64,000 bases of DNA from assembly GCA_902778285.1 (NCBI GenBank), contig CACYXC010000026.1, forward strand, positions 1 to 64,000, written 5' to 3'. The position numbers were made by a program, and so were the translations under genes. Below are positions 41,642-50,903 of the stretch, piece by piece. Below the pieces are notes generated by a model. That model worked only from the letters and a program-made list of their open reading frames with translations. It made no database searches and was not told where the DNA came from. The DNA is from Oscillospiraceae bacterium. Lineage in GTDB: Bacteria > Bacillota > Clostridia > Oscillospirales > Oscillospiraceae. Every line of letters begins with the position of its first letter. The first letter of the stretch is position 1.

Positions 41642-42837
41642 GCCTGCTCTCCTTTCTGGATCTTCTTGATCTCGATGCTCTCCACGAAGGCCTGCACGCG
41701 GGTGCGCATCTGGCCGGAGGAGGAGGCGATGTTGTAGGGCCGGTCGACCGACAGCACGGGATAGCCGAAGTCCACATTCAGCATTGAGGAGCCCAGGGTC
41801 CTCTCGTAGGCCCAGGGGTCGCAGAACTTGACCTGCTGGTAGATGATGCCGTCGGCGCCGTACTCGCGGGCGAGATCGGCCACGTACTGCTTGCGGCCGT
41901 AGACCTTGTCCATGCTCATCATGCGCGGGCACTGGCAGCTCTGGATGTAGTGGCGGCAGACCTGCCTGAGCGCGTCCTCGTCGTCGTTGAGGACGATCTC
42001 GTTGCGGCCGGGGAAGGAGCCGAAGCAGAAGCGGTCACAGCAGACCAGAGCGCCCTGCTCCTCGATGAGCTTGATCATGCCGGAGTCGTCCATCTCGGAG
42101 CCGACCACCAGAAGCCTTGCGCGCCAGGGCTTGTCGTCCGGCTCGCGATTCTGCAGCTCCTCGAGCGTCTCTTCCAGCTTGTCGAGGATGAGATACTTGG
42201 GGCAGACATAGGTGGCCAGGCACAGCACATGGAACTCATAGCCGGTGATGCGGGGCCTGTCGCCCTTGCGGAATTCGCCGATCGCGCGGATCAGGCGGCA
42301 GATTTTGTTGTGCCGCTCCACGGACTCGCGGATGGAGGCGTCGGAGATGTCCACGCCGTATTTCTCGTGCAGGGGCTTGAGCACGTGGTTCGTGCACTGC
42401 AGTACGGCGAGGTCCACGTCGCTGTCGGTGTTCTTGAAGGCGATCTCCATGTATTCATGGAAGAAGTTGGGGTTACCCTGGCCCATGGTGTGCAGCAGCT
42501 CCATGTTTTCGACGCAGCGGTTCATCATCGTGCAGCCGTCGGGCGTGATGACGCAGTCGGCGAAGTTGAAGCCGCCCTCGATGGCGCGCTCCAGCAGGGC
42601 GCGGCTCGGCTCGCACAGCAGGTTCGTCATGTAATAGGTCGCGATGTCCATGGAGCCGGTGTGCGGCGCGAAGAGACGGATCGAGCAGCAGTCGCCGAGG
42701 TTGAGCAGGGGTTCGGGGACGTTTTCGCAGGTGTAGGCGACGCAGAGTTTGCCATCGCTCTTGGCCTGAGCGATAAGCGCGTTGTTGGCCTCCTGCAGGA
42801 GGTTTTCAAAGTAAATCAGATGCTCCAGGTCTCTCAT
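41638..42837 (-). CDS. 2-hydroxyacyl-CoA dehydratase subunit
   Basis: A 399-residue partner subunit. Motifs include VAYTCENVPEPLL with the early cysteine near 48, LGDCCSIRLFAPHTGSMD, and the C-terminal QVKFCDPWAYER with cluster-ligand cysteine, all characteristic of the dehydratase family (HgdB/FldC group). The start at 42837 has AGAGGGA upstream; an earlier in-frame ATG has no ribosome binding site. First gene of a three-gene operon. The substrate (glutamate, phenylalanine, lactate or other pathways) cannot be fixed. Confidence 0.85.
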   Translation of the reverse strand: MRDLEHLIYFENLLQEANNALIAQAKSDGKLCVAYTCENVPEPLLNLGDCCSIRLFAPHTGSMDIATYYMTNLLCEPSRALLERAIEGGFNFADCVITPDGCTMMNRCVENMELLHTMGQGNPNFFHEYMEIAFKNTDSDVDLAVLQCTNHVLKPLHEKYGVDISDASIRESVERHNKICRLIRAIGEFRKGDRPRITGYEFHVLCLATYVCPKYLILDKLEETLEELQNREPDDKPWRARLLVVGSEMDDSGMIKLIEEQGALVCCDRFCFGSFPGRNEIVLNDDEDALRQVCRHYIQSCQCPRMMSMDKVYGRKQYVADLAREYGADGIIYQQVKFCDPWAYERTLGSSMLNVDFGYPVLSVDRPYNIASSSGQMRTRVQAFVESIEIKKIQKGEQA

Positions 42838-42872
42838 TTGATCCCTCTTTCCAAAATAAAGTGCCTGCGAAC

Positions 42873-42901
42873 AGTTTATCAATACCCCGGGGCAAAATCA
42901 A
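42873..42901 (-). promoter_or_regulatory. Promoter of the dehydratase operon
   Basis: Minus strand: TTGATT (42901-42896), 17-base spacer, TAAACT (42878-42873), 35 bases before the start codon. Confidence 0.6.
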
Positions 42902-42972
42902 GTTTGGGGGGCTTAGCAGGCTTAAATTTATCCGTTTCGTCAAAAAATCTGAAGATTCTTTATGCAAAGCGA

Positions 42973-43021
42973 CAGGAGCGGTGTTTAGACATTTCCAGAC
43001 GAAATGTCCGCACCGCTCCTG
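42973..43021 (-). terminator. Hairpin after the EEP-family gene
   Basis: An 11-bp stem (42973-42983 with 43011-43021) containing an inner GACATTTC/GAAATGTC stem. It can end the EEP-family transcript on the minus strand. Confidence 0.5.
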
Positions 43022-43040
43022 CGTGGGCTGTTATTGATGA

Positions 43041-44096
43041 TTATTTGAGCGTGACGCGCAGGTTCACCGGGTTGTGGTCGGAATCGGCAAAGCCCAGATC
43101 CAGCGTCATGACGCGCTCCATCTTCACATTGGGGGAGACGAGGAAGCCGTCGATCACGTAGTACTGGGTGTGCGCCACGTCCAGGGGCTCGTAGGGCTGG
43201 TTGAGCAGGCGGCAGCTCGGCACCTCCAGATCGTAGAAGAAGGAAAAGCCCTGCGGCAGAGCGTCGTTCTCCAGCACGCCCGGCGCCCAGTAATCGGGAT
43301 TGATCATCGGATACTCCGCCATCACCTCGGGGAAGGTCTGGTTGAAGTCGCCGCCGGCGATGACGTAGTTGCCCTTGGCATATTCCTCCTGAACAAGGTC
43401 CGCGAGCTGCTTTGTCTGGGCGATCTTGCCCTCGCCGTCGTCATAGGCCTCGAGGTGCAGGTTCACCAGCACCAGCTCTTTGCCGCTCTCCCCGACGGGC
43501 AGGCGGCTGACCAGCAGGCAGCGCTTGAGATTGGCCGTGCGCAGCGGCCAGGAGAAGGGGCAGGGGAGGGCCACGCGCTCAGCCGAGTCGATCCGGTATT
43601 CGGAGCTCGTCATCAGACCGCTGTACACCCTGCCCATGGGCGGCCAGGGGATGGGCACGAAGGGGCAGGAATAGTTGTAGGCAAAGACGGACTGGCCGAT
43701 GGAAAGCGGCACGCTCTCGTCGATGCGATAGGTGCGTTTGGAATCGGTGTCCACCTCCTGGAGGAGGACCATGTCGTAGTCGCCGATGGTGATCTGCGCC
43801 GCAATGTCGGCCAGATAGTGCCGCACCGTCTCCTCGTCGGCGCTGACGCCCTCGCCGCCGTCCATAAAGAAGTCGGACGCTGCGCCGAGACCGGCGTAGC
43901 CGATGTTCCAGCTCAGGATGCTCAGGGACTGCCCCTCGGTCAGCGCGGGGAGGGGCTGCTCCGGCATGTCGAAGAAGGAGAGCGCCTCGACCGCCTCCGG
44001 CCGGTACTCCGTCACGGTCAGAAAACCGAGCAGGCCGCCCGCCGCGAGGACGATCACCAGCACAAGGATCAGCAGGGCTTTGAGCAGTTTTTTCAT
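43041..44096 (-). CDS. Membrane-anchored endonuclease/exonuclease/phosphatase-family protein
   Basis: A 351-residue protein with an N-terminal helix (ALLILVLVIVLAAGGLLGFL, residues about 7-26) and an EEP-fold domain: SILSWNIGYAG near 58, LLQEVDTDSK near 111, GGDFN near 252 and SDHNP near 340. All four catalytic regions are present, so it is probably an active extracellular phosphodiesterase or phosphatase; the substrate (nucleic acid, sphingolipid or inositol-type) is unknown. AGGAGGTGTCCC precedes the ATG. It appears monocistronic. Confidence 0.85.
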   Translation of the reverse strand: MKKLLKALLILVLVIVLAAGGLLGFLTVTEYRPEAVEALSFFDMPEQPLPALTEGQSLSILSWNIGYAGLGAASDFFMDGGEGVSADEETVRHYLADIAAQITIGDYDMVLLQEVDTDSKRTYRIDESVPLSIGQSVFAYNYSCPFVPIPWPPMGRVYSGLMTSSEYRIDSAERVALPCPFSWPLRTANLKRCLLVSRLPVGESGKELVLVNLHLEAYDDGEGKIAQTKQLADLVQEEYAKGNYVIAGGDFNQTFPEVMAEYPMINPDYWAPGVLENDALPQGFSFFYDLEVPSCRLLNQPYEPLDVAHTQYYVIDGFLVSPNVKMERVMTLDLGFADSDHNPVNLRVTLK

Positions 44097-44180
44097 GGGA
44101 CACCTCCTGTGTCAGTTGAATACCATGATTGTACCATGTTTCCATAAATCCATCAAGAAATATTCGTCAAACTTGCCGGA

Positions 44181-44209
44181 TTGTAAGATGGAGGAAAAGC
44201 GGTTATAAT
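44181..44209 (+). promoter_or_regulatory. Promoter of glyA
   Basis: TTGTAA at 44181 and TATAAT at 44204, 17-base spacer, 60 bases before the ATG. Confidence 0.75.
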
Positions 44210-44268
44210 GTTGTCGGTTTTTGGAAAACGCGCAGAGAACACAACATCTTGTTACGGAGGGCTTACGC

Positions 44269-45510
44269 ATGAGCTATGAACATGTCAGACGGCAGGACCC
44301 GGAAGTATACGAATCCATGATGCGTGAGCTGCAGCGGCAGCGGGACCATCTGGAGCTGATCGCCTCGGAGAACTTTGTGAGCGAGGCCGTCATGCAGGCC
44401 ATGGGCAGCCATCTGACCAACAAATACGCCGAGGGCTATCCCGGCGCCCGCTACTATGGCGGCTGCCAGTTCGTGGACGAGGTGGAGACCCTGGCGATCG
44501 AGCGCGCCAAGAAGCTCTTCGGCGCCGAGCACGCAAACGTGCAGCCTCACTCCGGCTCTCAGGCCAACGTGGCCGTGTATCTCGCTCTGCTCCGGCCGGG
44601 CGATACCATCCTGGGCATGGATCTGAACCACGGCGGCCACCTGACCCACGGCGCTAAGGCCTCCATCTCCGGCAAGTACTTCAACGCGCAGTTTTACGGC
44701 GTGGACCCGCAGACCGAGACCATCAACTACGAAAGCGTGATGCGGCGGGCGGAAGAGGTAAAGCCGAAGATCATCATCGCCGGCGCGAGCGCCTACCCCC
44801 GCTTCATCGATTATCAGAAGATGCGCGAGATCGCCGACGCCGTCGGCGCGTACCTGATGGTGGACATGGCCCATGTGGCGGGCCTCGTCGCCGCGGGCGT
44901 GCATCCGAACCCGGTACCCTTCGCCCATGTGGTGACCACCACCACCCACAAGACCCTGCGCGGTCCCCGCGGCGCGCTGATCCTCTGCACGGACGAGCTG
45001 AAGAAAAAGATCGACTCCGCCGTCTTCCCCGGCAGCCAGGGCGGCCCGCTGATGCACATCATCGCGGCCAAGGCCGTCTGTTTCGGCGAGGCGCTGCAGC
45101 CCGAATTCCGGGAGTACCAGAGCCAGGTGGTCAAAAACGCCGCCGCCCTGGCCGACTCTCTGCGGCAAAACGGCGTGCGCCTGGTCTCCGGCGGCACCGA
45201 CAACCACATGATGCTGGCCGACGTGATGAGCAGGGGCAAGACCGGAGCCGAGGTGCAGGAGCTGCTGGACGCGGCCAACATCACCGCCAACAAGAACACC
45301 ATCCCCTTCGACACCCAGTCCGTCAAGCTGACCTCCGGCATGCGCTTCGGAAGCCCCGCCGTCACCACCCGCGGACTGAAGGAGGAGGAGATGCGTCAGG
45401 TCGGCGGCTTCATCGCCCGCCTGATCGAGGAGGGCGAGAGCGCCGTGCCCGAGGTGAAGGAGCAGGTCATCGAGATGACCCGCCGCTTCCCGCTCTATCC
45501 CGAGATGTAA
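44269..45510 (+). CDS. glyA: Serine hydroxymethyltransferase
   Basis: A 413-residue PLP enzyme converting serine and tetrahydrofolate to glycine and methylene-THF. Family motifs: [12 protein letters not shown] near residue 31, [16 protein letters not shown] near 50, and the PLP-lysine motif [15 protein letters not shown] near 222. Length is normal. The ATG at 44269 follows ACGGAGGG; upstream in-frame codons have no ribosome binding site. Monocistronic; its terminator hairpin is the one duplicated around the MITE array that follows. Confidence 0.97.
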   Translation: MSYEHVRRQDPEVYESMMRELQRQRDHLELIASENFVSEAVMQAMGSHLTNKYAEGYPGARYYGGCQFVDEVETLAIERAKKLFGAEHANVQPHSGSQANVAVYLALLRPGDTILGMDLNHGGHLTHGAKASISGKYFNAQFYGVDPQTETINYESVMRRAEEVKPKIIIAGASAYPRFIDYQKMREIADAVGAYLMVDMAHVAGLVAAGVHPNPVPFAHVVTTTTHKTLRGPRGALILCTDELKKKIDSAVFPGSQGGPLMHIIAAKAVCFGEALQPEFREYQSQVVKNAAALADSLRQNGVRLVSGGTDNHMMLADVMSRGKTGAEVQELLDAANITANKNTIPFDTQSVKLTSGMRFGSPAVTTRGLKEEEMRQVGGFIARLIEEGESAVPEVKEQVIEMTRRFPLYPEM

Positions 45511-45519
45511 ATACCGTAT

Positions 45520-45920
45520 CTGGTCCGGGCGGCTTTGCCGCCCGGAATCTCAAGCTGTTGACAAAGTGTCGACAGCTTGAGCGGCAAAAATGGGAACTTC
45601 CGAAAAAGTACCCGCTTTTGCACAGATTGTACCGCGAAAGGGGATTACCGTCCCCTCTCGCGCTCCCCCCATGCGAGTCCGACTTGTTCTGTACGGGTTT
45701 TTCTACAGTCTGTGATTCCGGGCGGCATTGCCGCCCGGAATCTCAAGCTGTCGACAAAGTGTCGACAGCTTGAAAGGCAAAAACAGAAACATTCGAAAAT
45801 GTTCCTGTTTTTGCTGACATTGAAATGCGAGAGGGAATACTCTCCCCATGCGAGTCCGACTTGTTCTGTATGGGTTTGTCTACAGTCAGTGATTCCGGGC
45901 GGCATTGCCGCCCGGAATCT
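45520..45920. repeat. Tandem MITE-like elements between three hairpin copies, locus 3
   Basis: A hairpin with stem TTCCGGGCGGC/GCCGCCCGGAA occurs at 45520-45550 (variant), 45713-45743 and 45890-45920 (identical 31 bp). Element A (45551-45712, 162 bp) and element B (45744-45889, 146 bp) fill the gaps. Both begin CAAGCTGT(C/T)GACAAAG and end TCTACAGTC(T/A)G; each has an internal AAAAA...TTTTT hairpin and a CATGGGGAG-type module. The first hairpin is the glyA terminator. Confidence 0.85.
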
Positions 45921-46036
45921 TCATCTGCTCCGTGCTCGGCTCTGTCGTGTGGGACAGACCGTGACGCCCTGCGGTGCTTCGCCGTCGTATACGCCGACAT
46001 AACAAAAGCGAAAATGGAAAATCCTTTGAAAAACTG

Positions 46037-46065
46037 TTGCAATCCGCCCTGTTTCGGACTACAAT
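46037..46065 (+). promoter_or_regulatory. Promoter of the hyp operon
   Basis: TTGCAA at 46037 and TACAAT at 46060, 17-base spacer, 55 bases before the hypF TTG start. Confidence 0.65.
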
Positions 46066-46120
46066 ACACTGTGGCTTAAATTGGATTACTCGACATTTTC
46101 GGCAGGAAGCGGAGGCGGCC

Positions 46121-48343
46121 TTGGAACACCTGAGCATCAACATCCACGGCATCGTGCAGGGCGTCGGTTTCCGCCCCCTCATGCACCGTCAGGTCCGCGA
46201 GCACGGGCTGTGCGGCACGATCCGCAACAGCTCCTCCGGCGTGGTGCTGGAGCTCGAGGGGGAGCGCCCGGCGCTGGAGCGCTTTCTGGACGGGCTGCCG
46301 CAAAGAGCGCCGAAGCTCGCCGTGATCGACCGGATCGAGCCCCGCTGGGGCGGCGCGCTGGAGCACTACAAGGGCTTTACGATCCTGCCGAGTCTGGTCG
46401 AGTCTGAGCGCAACACGCTCGTCTCGCCGGACTTCGGCCTGTGCGACGACTGTCGGCGCGAGCTGCTGGACCCGAAGGACCGGCGCTATCGCTACCCCTT
46501 CATCAACTGCACCAACTGCGGCCCGCGCTTTACCATCGTGCGGGACCTGCCCTATGACCGTCCGCTGACCTCCATGGGGAGCTTTCCCATGTGCCCGGAC
46601 TGCGAGCGGGAATACCGCGACATCGAAAATCGCCGCTACCACGCCCAGCCGGACTGCTGCCCGGTCTGCGGCCCCCACCTGTTCTTCGTCAACGCCGCGG
46701 GGGAGCGCACCGAGGGCGACGAGGCGGCGCTGAAGCAGGCCCGCGAGATGCTGAAAGCCGGGAAGATCGTGGCTGTCAAGGGCCTCGGCGGCGTGCATCT
46801 GGCCTGCTCCTGCGCCGACCCGAGGGTGACGCGGCGCCTCAGACAGCGCAAGCAGCGCGACGAGAAGCCCTTTGCCGTCATGTGCCGGGATCTCGCGTGC
46901 GCAGAAAAGATCTGCGAAGTCGGAGAGGACGAGGCGCGGCTCCTCGAGAGCTGGCGGCGGCCCATCGTTCTGCTGAAAAAGAAGGCGCCGGGTCTTACGC
47001 ATATCAGCGAAAACGGCTATGTGGGCGTGATGCTGCCCTATACGCCGCTGCATGTCCTCCTGCTCGGGGACGACATCGACATGCTCGTGATGACCAGCGC
47101 CAACCTCTCGGACACGCCCATCGTTTACAAAAACGACGAGGCGCTGGAGAGGCTCTCCGGCATCGCCGACGGCTTCCTGCTCCACGACCGGGAGATCCTG
47201 AAGCGCTGTGACGACTCGCTCTGCTTCTGCCTGGACGGGAAGGAGTATCCGGTCCGGAGAAGCCGCGGCTATGCGCCCTATCCGATCCGCGTCGAGGGCG
47301 GGCGGAGCAGCATGCTCGCCTGCGGGGCCGAGCAGAAGGCGGGCTTCTGCCTGTCGAAGGGGGACTACGTGTTCCCCAGCCAGCACATCGGAGACCTCAA
47401 AAACTTCGAGACGCTGGAAAACTACGAGCAGCAGATCGCCCATTTCGAGCGTCTGTTCGATATCCGTCCGGCGGCGTTCGCCTGCGATCTGCACCCGGAC
47501 TATCTCTCCACCGCCTACGCCCGCGAGCGCGCGGAGCGTGAGGGCCTGCCGCTGCTGCAGGTGCAGCACCACCACGCGCATATGGTCTCCTGCATGGCCG
47601 ACAACGGCCTGAAAGACCCGGTGATCGGCCTCGTGTGGGACGGCACCGGCCTCGGCGCGGACGGGACGATATGGGGCGGCGAGTGCCTGGCGGGCGACGC
47701 AAAGGGCTATGAGCGCATCGCTTCGATCCGGCCCATCCCGCTGCTCGGCGGCGATCTGGCCGCAAAGGAGCTGGACCGCATCGCCTGGGTGCTGCGGCGC
47801 GAGGCGGGGCTGGAAAACCCGGACAATCCCGTGTTTGAGACCATGCTGGCGCAGGGGCTCAACTGCCCCCTGTCCTCCGGCATGGGGCGGCTCTTCGACG
47901 GCGCTGCCGCGCTGCTCGGCATCAGGACCCTGGCAAGCTATGAGGGCCAGGGCGCGGTGCTGCTGGAGGCCGCGGCTGCGGAGGGCGAGGAGGGGACTTA
48001 TCCCTTTGAGCTCGACGGTGAGCCGCTGCGTTTCGACTGGCGGCCCATGATCCGCGCCATGTGCGAGGATCCCGCCGACACGGCCCGCAAAGCCGCAAAA
48101 TTCATGAACACGCTGCTGCGGATGGCGGCGGAGACGGCGCAATTTGCCTCCCGCAAAACAGGCGTCACCGATGTGGTCCTCTCCGGCGGCAGCTTCCAGA
48201 ATATGTATCTCATGCGCAGGCTGCCCGGACTGCTGCGGGCGCGCGGATTGAATGTCTATCACCACAGCCGCGTCTCCTGCAACGACGAGGGCATCGCTCT
48301 GGGCCAGCTGATGATATTAGCGCAGACAGCCCCCCCTGCCTAA
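46121..48343 (+). CDS. hypF: Hydrogenase maturation protein HypF
   Basis: A 740-residue carbamoyltransferase that makes the cyanide ligands of the [NiFe] site with HypE. Order: acylphosphatase domain (GIVQGVGFRPL near residue 8), two zinc fingers (CDDCRREL, CTNCGPRF, CPDCEREY, CPVCGPH, about 105-190), YrdC-like domain (about 200-380), and Kae1-like carbamoyltransferase domain with VQHHHAHMVSCMADN near 485. The TTG at 46121 follows AGCGGAGG. The last codons (TAPPA) and the stop lie in a REP-like repeat. First of hypF-C-D-E. Confidence 0.95.
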   Translation: MEHLSINIHGIVQGVGFRPLMHRQVREHGLCGTIRNSSSGVVLELEGERPALERFLDGLPQRAPKLAVIDRIEPRWGGALEHYKGFTILPSLVESERNTLVSPDFGLCDDCRRELLDPKDRRYRYPFINCTNCGPRFTIVRDLPYDRPLTSMGSFPMCPDCEREYRDIENRRYHAQPDCCPVCGPHLFFVNAAGERTEGDEAALKQAREMLKAGKIVAVKGLGGVHLACSCADPRVTRRLRQRKQRDEKPFAVMCRDLACAEKICEVGEDEARLLESWRRPIVLLKKKAPGLTHISENGYVGVMLPYTPLHVLLLGDDIDMLVMTSANLSDTPIVYKNDEALERLSGIADGFLLHDREILKRCDDSLCFCLDGKEYPVRRSRGYAPYPIRVEGGRSSMLACGAEQKAGFCLSKGDYVFPSQHIGDLKNFETLENYEQQIAHFERLFDIRPAAFACDLHPDYLSTAYARERAEREGLPLLQVQHHHAHMVSCMADNGLKDPVIGLVWDGTGLGADGTIWGGECLAGDAKGYERIASIRPIPLLGGDLAAKELDRIAWVLRREAGLENPDNPVFETMLAQGLNCPLSSGMGRLFDGAAALLGIRTLASYEGQGAVLLEAAAAEGEEGTYPFELDGEPLRFDWRPMIRAMCEDPADTARKAAKFMNTLLRMAAETAQFASRKTGVTDVVLSGGSFQNMYLMRRLPGLLRARGLNVYHHSRVSCNDEGIALGQLMILAQTAPPA

Positions 48344-48478
48344 AGGGGGCTGCCTCGAAGAGGCGGGGGGATACGCTAAACGAACAGCGCCCTGTTTGGA
48401 AGCGGAATGAATTCCGACCGCCCCTCATCCGGCGCTGCGCGCCACCTTCCCCCCCAGGGGGAAGGCTATAAGGAAGTA
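48327..48478. repeat. REP-like composite between hypF and hypC
   Basis: First part 48327-48371: AGCCCCCC...GGGGGCT hairpin and a GGCGGGGGGA tail; it provides the last five codons and the stop of hypF. Second part 48419-48478: CCCCTCATCC-GGCGC-type sequence, CCTTCCCCC...GGGGGAAGG hairpin and GGCTATAAGGAA, which supplies the hypC ribosome binding site. Confidence 0.8.
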
Positions 48479-48484
48479 TGTTTT

Positions 48485-48706
48485 ATGTGTCTTGCAGTAC
48501 CCTTGAAGTTAATTGAAATCAACGGCAACGACGCCGTGGGGGACGCCATGGGCGTGCGGCGGAAGATCCGGGTGGACTTTATCCCGGAGCCGAAGGTCGG
48601 CGACTATGTGATCGTCCATGCGGGCTTTGCCATCGAGCGCCTGCCCGAGCAGCAGGCCCTGGAGGATCTGGAGAGCTGGGAGGAACTGGATGAAGCCCTC
48701 CGCTGA
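48485..48706 (+). CDS. hypC: Hydrogenase maturation chaperone HypC
   Basis: A 73-residue chaperone beginning MCLAVPLKLIEI; the conserved Cys2 binds iron and the hydrogenase large subunit. With HypD it carries the Fe(CN)2CO group. The AAGGAA ribosome binding site lies at the end of a repeat. It overlaps hypD by 17 bases. Confidence 0.95.
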   Translation: MCLAVPLKLIEINGNDAVGDAMGVRRKIRVDFIPEPKVGDYVIVHAGFAIERLPEQQALEDLESWEELDEALR

Positions 48707-49754
48707 GCAGCTCCTGTCTGAGATCCGTTCTCTGCCTGTGGGTCAGGCACGGCTGATGGAGGTCTGCGGCACGCACACCATGGCCATCGCCGAGGCGGGC
48801 ATCCGGAGCCTTCTGCCCGAAAACGTGAGACTGCTGAGCGGCCCCGGCTGCCCGGTCTGCGTGACCCCCGCGGAGCTCATCGACGCGGTGCTGGCCCTCG
48901 CGATGGAGAAAAATGTGATCCTCGCCAGCTACGGCGATATGATCCGCGTCCCCGGCAGCACGCCGGGCGACAGCCTGCAGCGCCGCCGGGCGCTGGGGGC
49001 CGATGTGCGGGTCTGCTACTCGCCGATGGACGCGCTCGACATCGCGCGCGCCAATCCCGCGAAGGAAGTCGTTTTCCTCGGCGTGGGCTTTGAGACCACC
49101 GCCCCCGGCACCGCCGCCGCGGTCCTGAGCGCGGCGGCGAGAGGGCTCAAAAACTTCTCCGTCTGGTCCATGCTCAAGACCGTGGAGCCCGCGTTGCGCG
49201 CCCTGATGGGCATGGAGGGCTTTAACGTGCAGGGCTTCCTCTGCCCCGGCCACGTGGCGACGATCCTCGGGGAAGAGGGCTTCCGCTTCCTGCCCGAGGA
49301 ATACGGGATGCCCGCGGTGATCGGCGGCTTTGAGCCGGAGGATATCCTGCTCGCCGTTTGTAAACTGCTCCGCCAGATCGCGGGGGGCGCGCCGAAGGTG
49401 GAGAACGAATACATCCGCGCCGTGCGCCCGGAGGGCAATCCGCTCGCAAGGGCCGCGATCGCGCGCTGCTTTGCGCCGCGTACCGATCTCTGGCGCGGCC
49501 TCGGGGAGATCCCGCAGAGCGGCCTCGGGCTCCGGGAGGAGTATGCCGCCTTTGACGCGGAGAAGAAGTTCAGCGTCACGGTATCCGGCCCCGCGCAGAC
49601 GCCCTGCCGCTGCGGCGAGGTCATCACCGGGCGCATGGACCCGCCGGGCTGCCCGCTCTTCGGCAGGCGCTGCACGCCCGAGGACCCGGTGGGACCCTGC
49701 ATGGTCTCCTCCGAGGGCGCCTGCGCCGCGTGGTACAAATATCAGACACTGTAA
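48690..49754 (+). CDS. hypD: Hydrogenase maturation protein HypD
   Basis: A 354-residue [4Fe-4S] protein that assembles the Fe(CN)2CO unit. Motifs CGTHT near residue 22, GPGCPVC near 51, GFETTAPG near 137 and the C-terminal cluster cysteines (CRCGEVITGRMDP, CPLFGRRCTPEDP) are all present. The ATG at 48690 follows GGGAGGAA and overlaps hypC, indicating coupled translation. Length is normal. The next repeat lies right after the stop. Confidence 0.95.
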   Translation: MKPSAEQLLSEIRSLPVGQARLMEVCGTHTMAIAEAGIRSLLPENVRLLSGPGCPVCVTPAELIDAVLALAMEKNVILASYGDMIRVPGSTPGDSLQRRRALGADVRVCYSPMDALDIARANPAKEVVFLGVGFETTAPGTAAAVLSAAARGLKNFSVWSMLKTVEPALRALMGMEGFNVQGFLCPGHVATILGEEGFRFLPEEYGMPAVIGGFEPEDILLAVCKLLRQIAGGAPKVENEYIRAVRPEGNPLARAAIARCFAPRTDLWRGLGEIPQSGLGLREEYAAFDAEKKFSVTVSGPAQTPCRCGEVITGRMDPPGCPLFGRRCTPEDPVGPCMVSSEGACAAWYKYQTL

Positions 49755-49900
49755 GCCCCCTTGCCTAAAGGGGGGGCCCCGGAGGGGCGGGGGGGATTCT
49801 TTTCGATAAACAGCGCTCCGAAACCGCAGCTCTGGGAACGGACGCCCCTCATCCGGCGCTTACGCGCCACCTTCCCCCGAGGGGAAAGGCTATAAGGAAG
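49755..49900. repeat. REP-like composite between hypD and hypE
   Basis: First part 49755-49798: GCCCCCTTGCC...GGGGGGG hairpin and GGGGCGGGGGG. Second part 49842-49900: CCCCTCATCC, CCTTCCCCC...GGGGAAAGG and GGCTATAAGGAAG, whose AAGGAAG is the hypE ribosome binding site. Same two-part design as at 48327. Confidence 0.8.
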
Positions 49901-49906
49901 ATTTAT

Positions 49907-50896
49907 ATGGAAGAAATCATAACCCTTGATTACGGCAGCGGCGGGAAGAAGACCGCGCGCCTCATAGAACAGCGTATCGTCCCCGCCCTCTCGAATCCCG
50001 CGCTGAACGCCCTGACCGACGGGGCGATCCTGGGCGATCTGGTCTTTTCCACGGATAGCTTCGTGGTCGATCCGATCTTCTTCCCCGGCGGGGACATCGG
50101 CAAGCTCGCCGTCTGCGGCACCGTCAACGACCTTGCCGTCTGCGGCGCGGTGCCGCAGTATTTAAGCTGCGCCCTCATCATCGAGGAGGGCCTGCCGATG
50201 GCGGAGCTTACGCGCGTGATCGCATCCATGAAGGCCGCCTGCGAGATGGCGGGTGTGCAGATCGTCACGGGCGACACCAAGGTGGTCGAGCGCGGGCGGG
50301 GCGACAAGCTCTATATCAACACCGCCGGCATCGGCAAGCTCAAATATCCCGGCCTCTCCCCGCAGACTATCCGGGCGGGGGACGCGGTGCTCTGCTCCGG
50401 CACCGTGGGCGACCACGGCACCGCGGTCATGCTCGCGCGCAGCGGCATGATGCAGACGGAGCTTCAGTCCGACTGCGCGCCGCTCCACCGCCTCTGCGAG
50501 GCGATCCTGAACGCCGGCGCGCGGGTGCGCGTGCTGCGCGACCCCACACGCGGCGGCGTCGCCACCACGCTCAATGAGTTCGTGGAGGGCACGGCGCTCG
50601 GCATCGAGCTCGACGAGGGCGCGATCCCGGTGCGGCCGGCGGTGAAGGCCGCCTGTGCCATGCTGGGGCTCGAGCCGCTCTACTGCGCCAACGAGGGCAA
50701 GCTTCTGGCCGTCGTCGCGCCCGAGGACGCGGAAAGGGTCCTCGCCGCCATGCGCGCCCTGCCCGGGGGCGAAAACGCCGCGCAGATCGGCGTCGTGACC
50801 GCCGACGCGCCCGGCAGAGTGCTCATGAAGACCGCCCTCGGCGGCCGCCGGGTGCTGCAGAAGCTCGCCGGCGCGCAGCTGCCGCGGATCTGCTGA
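49907..50896 (+). CDS. hypE: Hydrogenase maturation protein HypE
   Basis: A 329-residue ATP-dependent enzyme that turns the carbamoyl group passed from HypF onto its C-terminal cysteine into cyanide. The N-terminal motif LDYGSGGKKT, the GTVNDLAV and GDTKVVERG motifs and the invariant C-terminal PRIC are seen. Length is normal. HypB, needed for nickel insertion, is not in this window; hypA is inside the hydrogenase operon. Confidence 0.95.
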   Translation: MEEIITLDYGSGGKKTARLIEQRIVPALSNPALNALTDGAILGDLVFSTDSFVVDPIFFPGGDIGKLAVCGTVNDLAVCGAVPQYLSCALIIEEGLPMAELTRVIASMKAACEMAGVQIVTGDTKVVERGRGDKLYINTAGIGKLKYPGLSPQTIRAGDAVLCSGTVGDHGTAVMLARSGMMQTELQSDCAPLHRLCEAILNAGARVRVLRDPTRGGVATTLNEFVEGTALGIELDEGAIPVRPAVKAACAMLGLEPLYCANEGKLLAVVAPEDAERVLAAMRALPGGENAAQIGVVTADAPGRVLMKTALGGRRVLQKLAGAQLPRIC

Positions 50897-50903
50897 AGGC
50901 TGC

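Noticed and set aside
44100-44268. Glycine riboswitch before glyA
   Set aside because: The leader is short and shows no conserved glycine-aptamer core; a simple promoter explains it.
46076-48265. A 729-codon open frame opposite hypF
   Set aside because: Antisense to a gene with complete HypF motifs; no ribosome binding site or family pattern.
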